Below are positions 10,457-21,544 of a stretch of DNA of 64,000 bases, piece by piece. Position numbers and translations under genes: made by a program. Every line of letters starts with the position of its first letter. Position 1 is the stretch's first letter. The notes under the pieces were generated by a model that made no database searches, was not told the origin of the DNA, and saw only the letters and a list, made by a program, of their open reading frames with translations. Source of the stretch: Aphanomyces cochlioides (Eukaryota > Oomycota > Saprolegniomycetes > Saprolegniales > Verrucalvaceae); the NCBI GenBank assembly GCA_019828595.1, contig JAHQRK010000002.1, forward strand, positions 124,001-188,000, given 5' to 3'.

Positions 10457-11999
10457 CAGTTTGAAAAGAAATCATAGACGCACCAAGTTTTTCTTTGAAA
10501 TCGTGACAACAGGGCGTGTTCCGCGGTGCCGTTAGCACGTAACGACATGTGAAACTATCCTATGCATCAACTCTCAAGGCCTTGCGGTCAAGAGATGCTG
10601 TGTTGAGAAGTTGTTTTACTTTTTGAGATATGGTGCTGAAAAGAAATTATAGACGCAATTTTAGTCCATGTAAAATTTCACTCAATTTAAGCCAATAGGA
10701 AGCTTCTACAGTAATCATATTGATTACGCTCATTTCCCTGCATAGAGGCTGCACTGAGTGCCCCCTGCGCTTCATACATCAACATGCCACGCGGCAAAAA
10801 CATCACTGATGTTGAAAAGGGACAAATTATGGCTTATCTTCACGAAAACAAGTCTCTCCGTTGGATTGGAAGAGCCATTAGGCGCAGTGAGAAGCTCGTT
10901 CGAACTTGTGTTGCCAATTTAAATCGAAAAACACCGAAAAAGAAGGCCGGAAGACGCGTGAAGCTCACTCGCCGGGAGATACGTTGGGTATTCCGACAAG
11001 CTACACGCAAGGGAAAGTCATCTGCACAGATCTCTGCTGCACTTAATGGTAAAGTAACACGAACTACTATTCTTAATGTTCTCAAAATGTCTAAATTCGC
11101 AAGGTACATCAAACGCCGCTCAAGCCCACGTCTGTCGACCGATCACAAGAAAGCGCGTGTTGAATTCGCCTCCAAATATCTCAATCGCCATGGCCAAATG
11201 AAGGTGACAATGTTCACCGATGAAAAGAAGTTCAATCTGGATGGACCTGACGGCTGCCAGTACTACTGGCATGATATTCGCCATGAGGTCGAAACGTTCT
11301 CCAAGAGGGTTTCTGGCGGTGGATCGGTATTTCTCTGGGCTGGCATTAGCCACTACAACAAGACAGATCTTGCTTTCCTCGAAGGAAGACAAGACTCTAT
11401 TAAGTACCAGGAGACATTGCGGACCTATCTGGTGCCTGCAATGAACGGACTTGAAGATTTGGCGCAAAATCGTGGCGCCATTTTTCAACAAGACAACGCT
11501 TCGATCCATCGATCGCAATCGACAATGGATTTTCTGAGTGATCTGCCATGGCCAACTATGCCTTGGCCCGCTAAGAGCCCCGATTTGAACCCCATTGAAA
11601 ATGTTTTGGGGGGTTCTAACGAGGAAAGTCTATGCGAATGGGCGACAATTTGAAACCAAGGCTGATTTGAAAGCCCAAATCATGAAATCTTGGAGTGAAA
11701 TAAGTCAAGAGTATCTACAAGATCTTGTCGAAGGCATGCCAACAAGAATGGCTCAAGTTATTCTACGCCGTGGCAATTGCATTGATAAGTAGATGATAAT
11801 ACATGCTTGCGTCTATATTTTCTTTTCAGCACAGTATCTTAGCAACTCCCCAACACAAGATCTCGATGAGATAAAGACTTCAGAGTTGGTAGATATGATG
11901 GTCTCACATATCTGTATGTCGTTGCGGCATCGAGAAACGTGCGATCGTATCACGATGTTAACGATAGACATGCTGCGTCTATGATTTCTTTTCAAACTG
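10457..11999 (+). mobile_element. Tc1/mariner transposon with IR/DR-type ends
   Basis: Flanked by TA on both sides (10455-10456 and 12000-12001). The outer terminal repeats of 26 bp (10457-10482 and 11974-11999) are perfect inverted copies starting CAGTTTGAAAAGAAAT. Related inner repeats lie at 10633-10658 and 11807-11832, so each end carries two similar transposase-site-like motifs about 165-176 bp apart, in direct orientation within each end. This is the IR/DR layout known from Sleeping Beauty-type Tc1 elements. Total length is 1543 bp with one transposase gene inside. Confidence 0.93.
10784..11792 (+). pseudogene. Tc1-type DD34E transposase, one frameshift
   Basis: Starts MPRGKNIT at ATG 10784 with a paired helix-turn-helix N-terminus. 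The catalytic Asp residues are in FTDEKKF and QQDNASIH and the Glu in SPDLNPIE; the second Asp and the Glu are exactly 34 residues apart. Directly after NPIENV a homopolymer stretch (TTTT then GGGGGG, about 11603-11612) shifts the frame. The remaining 60 residues are open in the next frame to 11792. The single indel makes this copy inactive as read; a sequencing error at the homopolymer is the other explanation. Confidence 0.9.
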
Positions 12000-12333
12000 T
12001 ACCGTTATCGATTGCTCAGATTCAGGCGCGGCTGACAACATATGCGTACTTATTTGATTTTAAAGGTAATTTGGTTTTAGCGTAAAGTTTACTTTATAAG
12101 ATTTCATGAGTAACTTTCTCACAATCATTACAAAGCAACAACTACGAGAGATTCGAACTATCCAAGTTGTGGCGGCAAGAGCGAAGAGAAAGAGGAGAGC
12201 GTGTATTGCATAAAACTACCAGGGTGTTTATCAACGTGGAGGCCATAACATGCACGGTTTTTTAGTCCATGTAATGCGAGTTTCAAAGGAAAGAAGAGTC
12301 GTAATTCTCATGTCGACGAGTAGATAGCTATTA

Positions 12334-14270
12334 CAGTAAAACCTGCTACATTGGACACTTGTGTAAGGTGAACACCTCGTCATGCTGAACGATTTTTCAT
12401 CCACCGGCGTGAACACATTGCAAGCAACTCGTCTAACTTGAACGCAACACACTGTGAACATTGAACGCTTTTCACAGGACGCAAGTATCATCTCCATACT
12501 GTTTCAACCCGCTAGATTGAACATGGAGGCGTTCTAAGTTTGGCCATGGGCGGTCATTTTGATTTCAACGCATACTTCGCTAACTCGGTGGCGACAAATA
12601 GATTAGCATTACTCAATTTGACTTAATCTCGTGTGCCTGACGCATCTCAGCATAATCAATGCCACCTAAAGACAAGCGCAAGTACGAAGAGAAGACGATT
12701 CAAGATCGTCTTTCGGCTCTGCGTGATATTGACGGAGGCATGAGTGTTCGAGCAGTTGTCAAAAAGTATGACGTATCAGTTGGATCGATTCAAAACTGGA
12801 AGAAGAACAGAGCTATTTACGAGAAACGTATTGAACAAAATGGAAATACAGAACAAAAGCGAGCCAGTCGACTATCTGGCCTTGCATGCGAGCTTGACAA
12901 TCGTCTATACTGTTGGTTTGTTGGGGCGAAACATCCCCATCAGTGGCCCACTTGTACAATCAAAAGCTTTGGAAGTCGCCAAACATCTTGGTATTATGGA
13001 CTTCAAAGCCTCAAATGGATGGTTAGAGTCGTTCCGGACCCGTCATCTGATATCTTTCCGAAACCTTTCTGGAGAGAGTGCTGCCATGGACACTACTGCC
13101 GTTCAGACATGGAAAGAACGTCTACCAACACTGTTGAATGGATATGACTTGAAAGACGTGTGGAATCTTGACGAGACTGGATTATTTTGGCGCGGTTTGC
13201 CAAACAAGTCTTTGATTCAGAAAGGAAAGGATGCCAAGGGTGGAAAGCTTGCCAAAGAGCGGGTATCTGTTTGCCTACTATGTTCGTGTACTGGCGAAAA
13301 GTTTAAACCCCTTGTAATCGGTAAATCTGCTATGCCTCGTGCATTCAACAAAATGACACCAATGAATGTAAGCTGGCGATCCAACAGGCGTTCGTGGATG
13401 ACAGCCGACTTGTTTCTGCAATACATACAGAGATTCAACTCAAACATGAAGCTCAATGGTCGCAAGGTAGTCCTCCTCCTTGACAACGCCCCTGTATATG
13501 CTGAAATTGATTTGGAGAACACCAAGCTCCTGTTTCTACCGCCAAATACCACAGCTGGAACCCAACCTTTGGATGCTGGTATCATTAAAAACTTCAAAGT
13601 CAAGTACCGCAGACATTTGCTGAACTACATTTTGACTGCTATTGAGTCGACGACACTAGTGGCTGACGAAATCTGCAAGTCTGTGACCCTTCGACATGCA
13701 GTGAATTGGATTAGTGATGCTTGGAAAGAGGTGTCAACATCTACAATCTGCAATTGCTTTCGTCATGTTGGAATTGGTGAGCTCAGCATTGGCAATGAAC
13801 AAGTTAGAGAAAATTGTGGCGAAGATGATGTCGTACAAGCAGCAGTGGCATTGGGGATAGACGATGTTACGATCGAAGAAGATGTACCAGCATTCGACGA
13901 GGACACTCAAGATTTGGAATCATCAACATTGTTCAACGACGGCGATGATGACAGTTTTGAGTGTGATGATGATGACGAAGTATTGCCACCAAAACCCACT
14001 TTCAGAGACTTGTTTGGTGCACTAGTTGTGATTCAAAACTTCTTGTTGCATGTTCCAAATGCCAAAGCCCAGAAAAGTTTTGATTCCCTCCAGAATGCCT
14101 TCATCGACTACCGATCGAAGACAATGGTCGACGGCAGTCTTGATGATTACTTGGAACGGAATGAATCCAATTAGTCAGATAGCTGGGTCGACTCGTATAA
14201 CATGAACACCTTCTTACATTGAACGAATTCTGCATCACCCCCTGATGTTCAACTTAGGCAGGTTATACTG
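12334..14270 (+). mobile_element. pogo-type transposon
   Basis: TA lies on both sides (12332-12333 and 14271-14272). Terminal inverted repeats are short: CAGTAAAACCTGC on the left and the complement of CAGTATAACCTGC on the right (one mismatch in 13). Subterminal DNA on both sides repeats the word TTGAAC or TGAACACC several times (for example near 12370, 12437, 12458, 12516 and 14200-14250), possible transposase binding sites. Length is 1937 bp. Confidence 0.88.
12659..14174 (+). pseudogene. pogo transposase (CENP-B HTH plus DDE), one frameshift
   Basis: Starts MPPKDKRK at ATG 12659 with a psq/HTH segment ([19 protein letters not shown]), then a CENP-B-like DNA-binding segment. The frame changes near 12922-12930, by a run of G, from the 12659 frame to the frame that stays open to 14174. 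The catalytic motifs are [17 protein letters not shown] and QPLDAGII; the last two Asp are separated by 29 residues, as in pogo/Tigger (DDxD). The C-terminus is acidic (DDDDE). Inactive as read. Confidence 0.88.
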
Positions 14271-14761
14271 TATTTAGATAGCAAACACGTAACTTGTGAA
14301 CTCTTCAGACAGTATAGCAAGCGACTCGATGTCTTTATTTTTCGATCATGACCGATGAGCTTTCTCGAATTCTACATCATGCACACAGCAAATTTGAAAT
14401 AGACTGGTTCTTGTCCATCGAGTCGTTCTTCCGATCAACTCGTAGTATTATGAGGACTATCATGCCACCATAGTCTGCACCTACAACGTCTCCAAAGCTA
14501 GTGATAAGCCACCAGTAGACAAGATTGCCCCTTTATGCGATATTAGTCCACTCAGGTCACTGCACTACAAGGTTCAGTAAACCATCACAGATTATTCTAC
14601 TTGTACAATTAAGCAAATGACTGCATCAAGGCCATTTATCTTCGACACGGTCATGACTTTATCTCCTGAGAAAAGTTACAAAACCTGGAAAGTCTTTATA
14701 AATTTATACTGCACCATATATTCACTTTCATAAGTTATCATATTTCACAGGTATCAGTTGA

Positions 14762-14947
14762 ATGTCCGTTGGATTTTGGTTGATTGGCTATCACGACATG
14801 ACCAGTCCGCCTGTCTGGGCTGGCTATCTCGCCAAGCACGGCACAGCGCTGCCACCGCCAGCTTCTCTTGAAAAGTGGCTGGTTTGCGTCGCAATCTACA
14901 GCTTGGCCACTCTTGCCAAGGTCTACTTTCGTCAAAATAGCTGCTGA
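14762..14947 (+). CDS. Small ORF, possible membrane micro-protein
   Basis: A 61-codon ORF, richer in G+C than its flanks, encoding a product with a C-terminal hydrophobic segment (KWLVCVAIYSLATLAKVYF). A splice-acceptor-like TTTCACAG lies just upstream, so it could be a last exon. No family recognised. The rest of 14271-15042 shows no gene. Confidence 0.3.
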   Translation: MSVGFWLIGYHDMTSPPVWAGYLAKHGTALPPPASLEKWLVCVAIYSLATLAKVYFRQNSC

Positions 14948-15042
14948 CGGGTTGGATCACAGCACATGCTTTTCAAATTATGTCACACAATCGCGAGAGT
15001 TGCGTGAGGAACTTGAGGTCATTTGTGGTTTTTTGAGGTGAC

Positions 15043-16250
15043 ATGGCGCCGTTCCCATTGCCAGCGAGCTTCTTCCACTGCCCGCCATTGACAGCCAACG
15101 AAGACGGCAGTACCAGCTTCTAGCGCGAGAAGTTTCGGCAGATGTGATCTGCAAAGCCCAGACGGCCAATATCGACATGCACTGGCGCCTTGTCAGCGAC
15201 GCCGACGATGTCCAAGTCTTCCAAGGCGAAGATCCAACGACGCCAACGCCAATGGTCACGTGCATGGGCGTCACGCATGTCCACGCGACACTCGATGAAG
15301 TCGCGGCGATCAATGTTTCCCACAAGGACGAGTCGTACAAGGCCTCGAGACGACTCACCGAGAAAGGAACGCTCCTCGACTGTGCGCACTTGTACACCGT
15401 CGTCGACACCGACACCGACGCGATCGACATCAGGTGGCTCTCGTTCAAATCGCCCGTTCGGAGCGTGATCAAATGCCGCGACATGGATCCGATCGAAGTC
15501 CAGCATCGGTGCGTTGTCGACGGTCGTGCTGGGTACGTCGTCGGCGCTGCGTCGATCAAATTGGGCTGCTGTCCGAACTTCCGCAAGTCGCTCGGGCTGA
15601 TTCGCACGACTGTCCACCGCATGGGCGCTGTCTACCTCGAGACAGACCGTCCTGGCATCCTCCAAGTGAATCGCATGGTGCAAATCAACTTTGGTGGATC
15701 GATTCCATCGTGGATGGTCAACTTCGCCCAGCTAGCCCGCATGCGAGCGATGAAAAACCTCGACCGCTTCTTCCAGCAACAGCGATTGAGCGCTCAAACG
15801 TTCCTCCCAGCGCCAAATTTGGTCCCGAAAGCAGCACGCAGTCGTTGTTACCTCTGCCAGACATCGTTTGGCCTACTGAGCTCCAAGACGCAATGCCAGA
15901 AATGCGGCGAAGTCATGTGTCGGTCGTGTGTCAACGTCTGGAGCCTCAACATCTCTGGCTTTGACACCAAAGTGACCGTCTGCTCAGCGTGTACGCCCCG
16001 AGAGAAGACGGAGATCTCCCCTATCGATACTTGCTCCGACGCAGTGCAGGATTACTATCACCGGTTGAATCGTCGACCGAATCCGCCGTCGCCCATCGTG
16101 CTTTCCCCCCATGGAACAGATGAAGCGCCTATTATTGTAACAAGTCCATCGTACGACAGCGCGGAATCGATCCCGGACGACTTTGGCATGAGTTCCTTCA
16201 CACTTTACCAACGCAACGAGACATCCGCCACCACGCTCAAATGGACTTAA
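15043..16250 (+). CDS. START plus FYVE-like zinc-finger protein, probable frameshift near the start
   Basis: Codons 15144-16250 are open and encode a START-type lipid-binding domain (about the first 190 residues, including VQVFQGEDP, HVHATLDEV, DIRWLSFKSP and GYVVGAASI) followed by a FYVE-like zinc finger with four CxxC pairs (CYLC, CQKC, CRSC, CSAC). The basic R(R/K)HHCR motif of PI3P-binding FYVE fingers is replaced by TQCQKCG. The expected N-terminus (MAPFPLPASFFHCPPLTA) is present from ATG 15043, but in another frame that ends at TAG 15121. One base near 15099 separates it from RRQYQLLAREV in the main frame. START-FYVE proteins are abundant in oomycetes; the ligand here is unknown. Confidence 0.8.
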
Positions 16251-16593
16251 CTATTTTATCGACTATTTTATTGATTGGCGTCGCAAGTTTGGAGGAATAT
16301 CGCTGCCGTGGTCGTCAGTGAATTGTCCGTGAGGACCAAACCAAGAGAATCAAGGCCCTATGCAGTGCCAAAAGCGCACTCTGAAGTCTCTACCAAGCGT
16401 GGCTTGTGGAGGACAGCAACGTGACGGCGCAGATCGAGTTCGCCATGAATTTAGAAGGCAATTTGGCTCCTTTCTTGAGAAGGTCAACTTGTATTTTCAG
16501 TGTCATCGGTTAGAGAAAAGGATTTCAAGTGCGAGTCGTATGAAGATAGCTCTTCCAGTCCGTCGTCGGGACTTCCAAGTAGAATGGGAGCTT

Positions 16594-17588
16594 CTAAGGG
16601 GAGAGCACGATGGGCGGAGGGGGCGACAGCTTGCGGCAATTCAACCGGTGAAAGTACTCTGGCGGTCCTTCCCATCGACTTTCAACGGCGCTTTGTGCTG
16701 GTGGTCGGTCTGGCGGAGGAACTAAAGTGCACGCGGAGCAAACAGTCACTTTGGTGTCAAAGCCAGAGATATTGAGAAGTTTTGACTCACGACTGACACA
16801 TGACTTGGCCGCACTTTTGGCATTGCGACTTTGGTTGCAAGAGGCTAAAGGACGACTGACAGAGGACGCACCGACTCCGCGAGCTCTTGGGGATTAAATT
16901 GGGATGGCTGAGGAAGGTTTGCGCACTCCGCCGCTGTTCTTGGAAGAATCGATCCATCTTCTTCAAGTCTCTCATGCGCTTGAGCTGGATAAAATTGAGA
17001 ATCCACGATGGCACCGTGCCGGCAACAACCACTTGGATAAGACGATTCACTTGGAGAACGCCAGGGCGGTCCGTTTCGACGTAGAGTGCACCGCATCGTC
17101 GTGCGAATAAGTCCAAGCTGTTTCCTGAAATTCGGACAGCACTGGACTTTCACCGACGTTGCGGCGATCACGTACCCCTCGCGGTGGCCATCGTGCGTTG
17201 TAATCCGGTGTTGGAGCTCCACCACAAAGAAGTCGCGGGATTTGATCACGCTTCGGATCGGAGACTTTACCGAGACCCATCGAATGCACACAGTTTCCGT
17301 GTCGGAGTCAACGATCGTGTACAAATGCGCAGCGTCCAGCAAGATCGTCTTGTCTAAAATCCGCCGCAGCGTCTTGTACTCTTGATCTGTCCGTGCAATA
17401 TTGAGCGACGCTGCTTCTTCCAGCGTCGCATGGACGGTGGTGACGCCGAGGCAGGAGACAACATGCAGCGGCGCCGTTGCATCGAGGCCGTGATAGATCT
17501 GGACGTCGTCCGAGCTGTCGAAATACCCCTGAGCTAGCGGCGTACAACGCGCGACCTTCATGCATTCGCCATCTTCCCACTGTATGGA
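16594..17588 (-). pseudogene. START-FYVE pseudogene, inverted second copy
   Basis: The START part (17561 downward: VQIYHGLD, TTVHATLEEAASLN, CIRWVSVKSPIRSVIKSRDF) parallels the 15.0-16.3 kb gene. A frameshift near 17090 separates it from ALYVETDRPGVLQVNR and the FYVE-like CVLC and CQKC part. A TGA replaces the second Cys of the third CxxC pair (near 16789). After another frame change, remnants with FDTKVTVCSAC and HRLN...PPPPIVLSP end at TAG 16594-16596. The usual N-terminal FPLP...LTA segment is not found upstream, so the copy is also 5'-truncated. Confidence 0.85.
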
Positions 17589-17882
17589 GTCTCCAGTTCA
17601 GGGATGTCTGAATGTTTACTTTTCACTATTTATGCAATTCAAGATTATTAACTGTCACCGTATATTATATATAACAGGTTTTGTAATAGAAATGACCTGC
17701 TTTTTTCCGGAGTGAATCAGAAGTATAAATTCTCAAGGTAGAGAAAAGTACTGTAAATTCTGCATGGAGCGTGCATACAATATTGAAATAATCCAATCTC
17801 CAAACAAATTTTGTCGTAAAGTTGGACGTTGCGACCGAGGACATGGTCGGGGTGTTGTGGCATTTGGCCATCTCTTGGCGGC

Positions 17883-18068
17883 ATGCCGTTGTTTCCATTG
17901 CCGCCTAATTTCTTCCAGTGCAATGTGCCTTTGACAGCGCAGGAGCGGCGGCAGTACTTGAGCGAGGCGAGGGAAATAACCAGCGATGTTATCCGCAAGT
18001 CGAATTCCGCAGATGCGCCAATGCAATGGACTTTGAGTGTGGATTACATCCAGTTGAGAGCGGTCTAG
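17883..18068 (+). pseudogene. START-protein N-terminal fragment
   Basis: ATG 17883 opens MPLFPLPPNFFQCN followed by LTAQERRQYLSEAREI and SADAPMQW, the same N-terminal module as at 15043. It stops at TAG 18066-18068 after 61 codons and no START core follows. The stretch 18069-18830 has no gene that I can support; it may hold decayed START sequence. Confidence 0.75.
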
Positions 18069-18830
18069 AAGGGTTCACTGTCTCAAAGTTGATGCCCGCT
18101 ATCCTAGATTGGCTCTATCGAACTGCGGATATCGCTGTAAGTTTGCAATCCTTTCATCGTGATTGTGATAACTCAAAAGCCCCCCCCGTTGGAGTCTGTG
18201 TGGAACCACAAACACGACAAGAAGGTCCATATCATGCGAGAGTACCGAGGTTCTCCACTGTGCTTGGCCGCAACCATCGTGAGCCTTTTCATCAAGTCTT
18301 CCGCATGTTAATACCGTCTTCAGCGTCGATCTTTTCAAGCTGATGGGCAATTTCAACCACGGGGCAGTTCAAGTACTCAACGTAGAGCATAGCACGATTG
18401 CTACAACGACTTGGACTCTTTCCAAGCAGCCACGGTGTTTTCTAGGTACGCTTTTGTATCTTTTCAGTTGGTGACGATGGGGCAATGAGTATGTGCGTTG
18501 GACATGCGTAGAAATTCACTCTGACAGATGCCAACAATGTCCCAAAGCCACTTGGCCATGCCATTCGAGTCGCAGATTCAAATTTGCCAAGCGAGCAGCA
18601 GCAGCATGGGCCTCACACCGTCCAAAGAAATCAAGCGGACAAGATCATCGTATAGACGACGCCCAGCCCGCGCGCCGTCACGACAACCATCACACTTTAT
18701 GCTGGCCCAGTTCAATTTCAACGTTTCCAGACAACCTTCCATCGCTACTCGGTCGGCCTCGTCGAGACGCATTCGATCAAATCCATCGTAAGACCGTCAA
18801 ATGTCAACTTTGGCCTCATAACTTTGTTGT

Positions 18831-19499
18831 CTACATGAGAGTGCAGCACGAGTTGGTCGCTCTCGCTCGCGTATAAAAGACTTGCGACTGTACACTGAGC
18901 GTCTTGGACTTGGTGACTAATTCATCGAGCTGTTCGCCGCGTTTCAAAGTGTCTTCGATGGTCCGCCGTAAGATCTCGGTCGTGTCGTCGAGCTCGCTCT
19001 GAATCGCGGCGATTTTGTCGATTATCTTGGGATCTTGCGCATCTTTGAGGCACTCAACCAGCGGTGGCCAAGTCGACGCAGCCCACGAGCCGCCGCTGTG
19101 CTCTAAAGAGTACTGCTCAATGACTTTAGTCAGCACTGAAAACGCGACTCGACTCGGATATTCGTCATCGCAGACAAAGACGCCAGCGAGGCCATCTGGA
19201 CGCACAAATACATGGCAAACATAGTCTAGACGGTGTTTTGGAGCCAATCTCTCGACAAGTCACGGCGTACCTTCAGCAGTGACGGACCGACGCTGGCCTA
19301 ATGCAGTTCGTTTCACGATAGTTTGGCAAAAGAAGTCGATCATTTCGCGAATTCTACAGCGGAAGATGAGCAGTGAACGAGCCCAGGAAGCGTACGTGGA
19401 TTGTTTAAAATAACCAAACGAGCTCAAATCCATCGCTTTGGCCAAAATGACAGGATCGGCCTCGCTTTGACGCAACAGCTCGATCGCAAGGACCTTCAT
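18831..19499 (-). CDS. YKT6: YKT6-type R-SNARE, three exons
   Basis: Exons on the minus strand: 19396-19499, 19272-19353 (with 19271 as last base) and 18831-19225. Introns 19354-19395 (42 bp) and 19226-19270 (45 bp) are GT...TAG. The joined CDS encodes 193 residues. The longin domain starts MKVLAIELLRQ and includes DYVCHVFVRPDGLAG and DEYPSRVAF. The SNARE motif runs from about IAAIQSELDDTTEIL to LVTKSKTL with the central Arg of R-SNAREs. The C-terminus NSCCTLM is a CC-type CAAX box for farnesyl and palmitoyl anchors, as in YKT6. Role: fusion of ER, Golgi, endosomal and vacuolar membranes. All frames are intact. Confidence 0.93.
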
Positions 19500-20612
19500 A
19501 GCGTCGCGTCTTTATAGAAAATGATTCAAGCGACCACCAAGGCGATTGCGTGACAAGACGAGCATTGCCCCGCTGTCAACTACTTATTGGCTGCTATGTC
19601 AATGTCGATTCTGTCGCTCTTGGACGCGAAATATTCCGTGGACGAGCTTTATTTATATGACAAACGCCACCGGCTCAGTCTTATATCGAAGCCACTGGAG
19701 CGGGAAATCGCGCACAGCTCGAGGCGACAATCCATCAACATGCTAACAGTTACCCTCCACTTACAGTAAAGTAACTTTACCGTTAAGAACGGTAAAGTAA
19801 GAGGACACCCGTTTACTTTACCAAATCCCCACACCATCGAGAGATTAAGCCCAATATTAACATAGCTATTCACGAAAGTACGAGAAGTCGTGGAAAAGCC
19901 TGCCATTTCTAGCCCAGTTTACCTCTCATCAAAATCGACGAAACCAGTCAGCTCCACAGGACATGTCATTTAGAGCACAATGACCTCACTGTACCGTCAA
20001 CCGGTAAAGTGTCAAAATGGTAAAGTGTAAGGAAAAAATCATCCAGTTGGACAGGCTGTCCTGTATCAGTTCACATGACGTGGCCATGGTACTGGGTCAA
20101 AGCCTTGCTGGTCACAAACAGGGTCTGGTAGTGTACAAGCGACTGGATAAGATGCGTTGTTGATCAACTGTGCCGAGCTTGCGTGATGGCTGCAAGGCGC
20201 GCTCCGAGACTCTCGCCACGGTTCTTTCATGTTACTTTAAACCTCATGCACCAACTTTCCAAATGTCGTGAGTTGATGGAGGAGATTGATGCCTTGGATC
20301 CTGTCAACACAGGCATAGCTCTCGACCTGGTGGTGCCATTCATGCAAGGACCGGACAGTGGATATTTCTGCATTTTATACTTGTCCGCCCCCCTCGTTCC
20401 CCTCGATCGACACTCCCTCTACGTTAGAGCTGGTCTAACTAATGTTAAAGGCTCTTATCTTTAGTCTTTCATGCCCTCTTCCAACACGATCTTGCTCGTA
20501 AAACAATCACAAAATATGATTTGTGGCTATCAACGATGACAATAAATGTATCCAGTAAAGTGAAACAGAAGATAAATCCCCACAGAGTCAACGGGCTCAA
20601 GTCGAATTTCTC
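19500..20612. other. Intergenic stretch with GGTAAAGT motif cluster
   Basis: No convincing gene. A perfect inverted repeat at 19774-19798 has arms ACTTTACCGTT and AACGGTAAAGT around a 3-nt loop. Further GGTAAAGT copies lie nearby (about 19813 inverted, 20000 and 20012). A 93-codon ORF at 20183-20464 has no recognisable content. Confidence 0.5.
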
Positions 20613-21544
20613 ATGTTTCCGTCGACTCCACGAGGAAGATGCGCCAGGAGCGACGGCGTGGTTGTCTTCCCAAGCGTAGGCTTTGCTTCCCTCTTGTCGT
20701 CCGGGACGTTTTCCGTCAAAGTGACTCCAAGTGTCGAGGGGGGCGGTGGCGTGCCCTTCTCCATCTTGATCGAATCCAATCGAAGCCATACAACATGGCA
20801 TGCTCTTCGCCGATCTCGACAATCTAATTCCCTCGCTCTAGGGCACGCGACGTCTCGACTTTTCAGGATTTCGCCGCGCAAACGTTTGAATTGGACGACA
20901 AGGACGTCTTTGACGCACTGATGGTAAGCTGCCCCAGCGATCTTTCCCCTTGAAACCTCCCCTAGACGAGCCTCCGGGAGCGCCAAGCCAGCACGTTTAG
21001 AGGCCCAGCGACTGTGGATTTAATCGCCCCGCCGCCGCTTTTAGGCTCTCTCGTGCTGCTGCTGGCGATGCAACTAGAAGGCACAAAGACTGCTGGGTTT
21101 TCCATCGACTTGGAGACTGTCGTGCCGTTGGAAAAGAAGTCCCTGGCCAAGCAGATCGATGTTTTGCGGACGCAGTGGCTCTCGGGGGCGAAAAATATCG
21201 TCGTGGCGCTTTCCCCCACGCAAGATGTCGCCCCGAGAACTTTTGTCGCTTGGAGTGCGGCTCAAATGTCCCCAGAGGACGTCGCGCTCTCGAACGACGC
21301 GATTGAAATCGTCTTTTTATCCCGCGGGGGTTATCTCATTGAAGTCCGAGGCCATGCCGTCATGGAGAGCACGTCCGTCGAGCTCTTGGTCAACAAAATG
21401 GACGTTGCAACCTCCAAATCGTACGGAAAGTTTCTCCATCTCGCTCATATTGTCGTGATCCGAGCGTCGACGCTAGTCGTACTACGCAACCGTGGAAGCC
21501 ACACGCTCTCCAAGAGCACGACGTTGACCATTGAGCGTCTCTAA
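20613..21544 (+). CDS. TEJ1: three-exon jelly-roll-like family protein
   Basis: Exons 20613-20797, 20842-20923 and 20966-21544 give 281 residues, the same length as the copy at 28.85 kb. Exon 1 encodes the family N-module (GTFSVKVTPS ... ILIESNRSHTTW). The linker exon encodes ARDVSTFQDF to DALM. Exon 3 has SLVLLLAMQLEG, FVAWSA, then the C-terminal module (IEIVFLSRGGYLIEVRGH, ELLVNK, STTLTIERL). The first intron (44 bp) starts GC instead of GT at the conserved position inside the Trp codon; the second (42 bp) is GT-AG. It is the most divergent and most GC-rich member, separated from the main array by the IQ gene. Confidence 0.75.

Noticed and set aside
10658..12272. Shared word TTTAGTCCATGTAA inside the Tc1 element and at about 12260
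   Set aside because: Only 14 bp with no continuing similarity; too little to call a repeat family.
15120..15683. Long minus ORFs opposite the START-FYVE gene
   Set aside because: They mirror a GC-rich coding region; the plus frame has clear START and zinc-finger motifs.
20183..20464. 93-codon plus ORF as a gene
   Set aside because: No domain, no splice context and no related copy; left within the intergenic entry.
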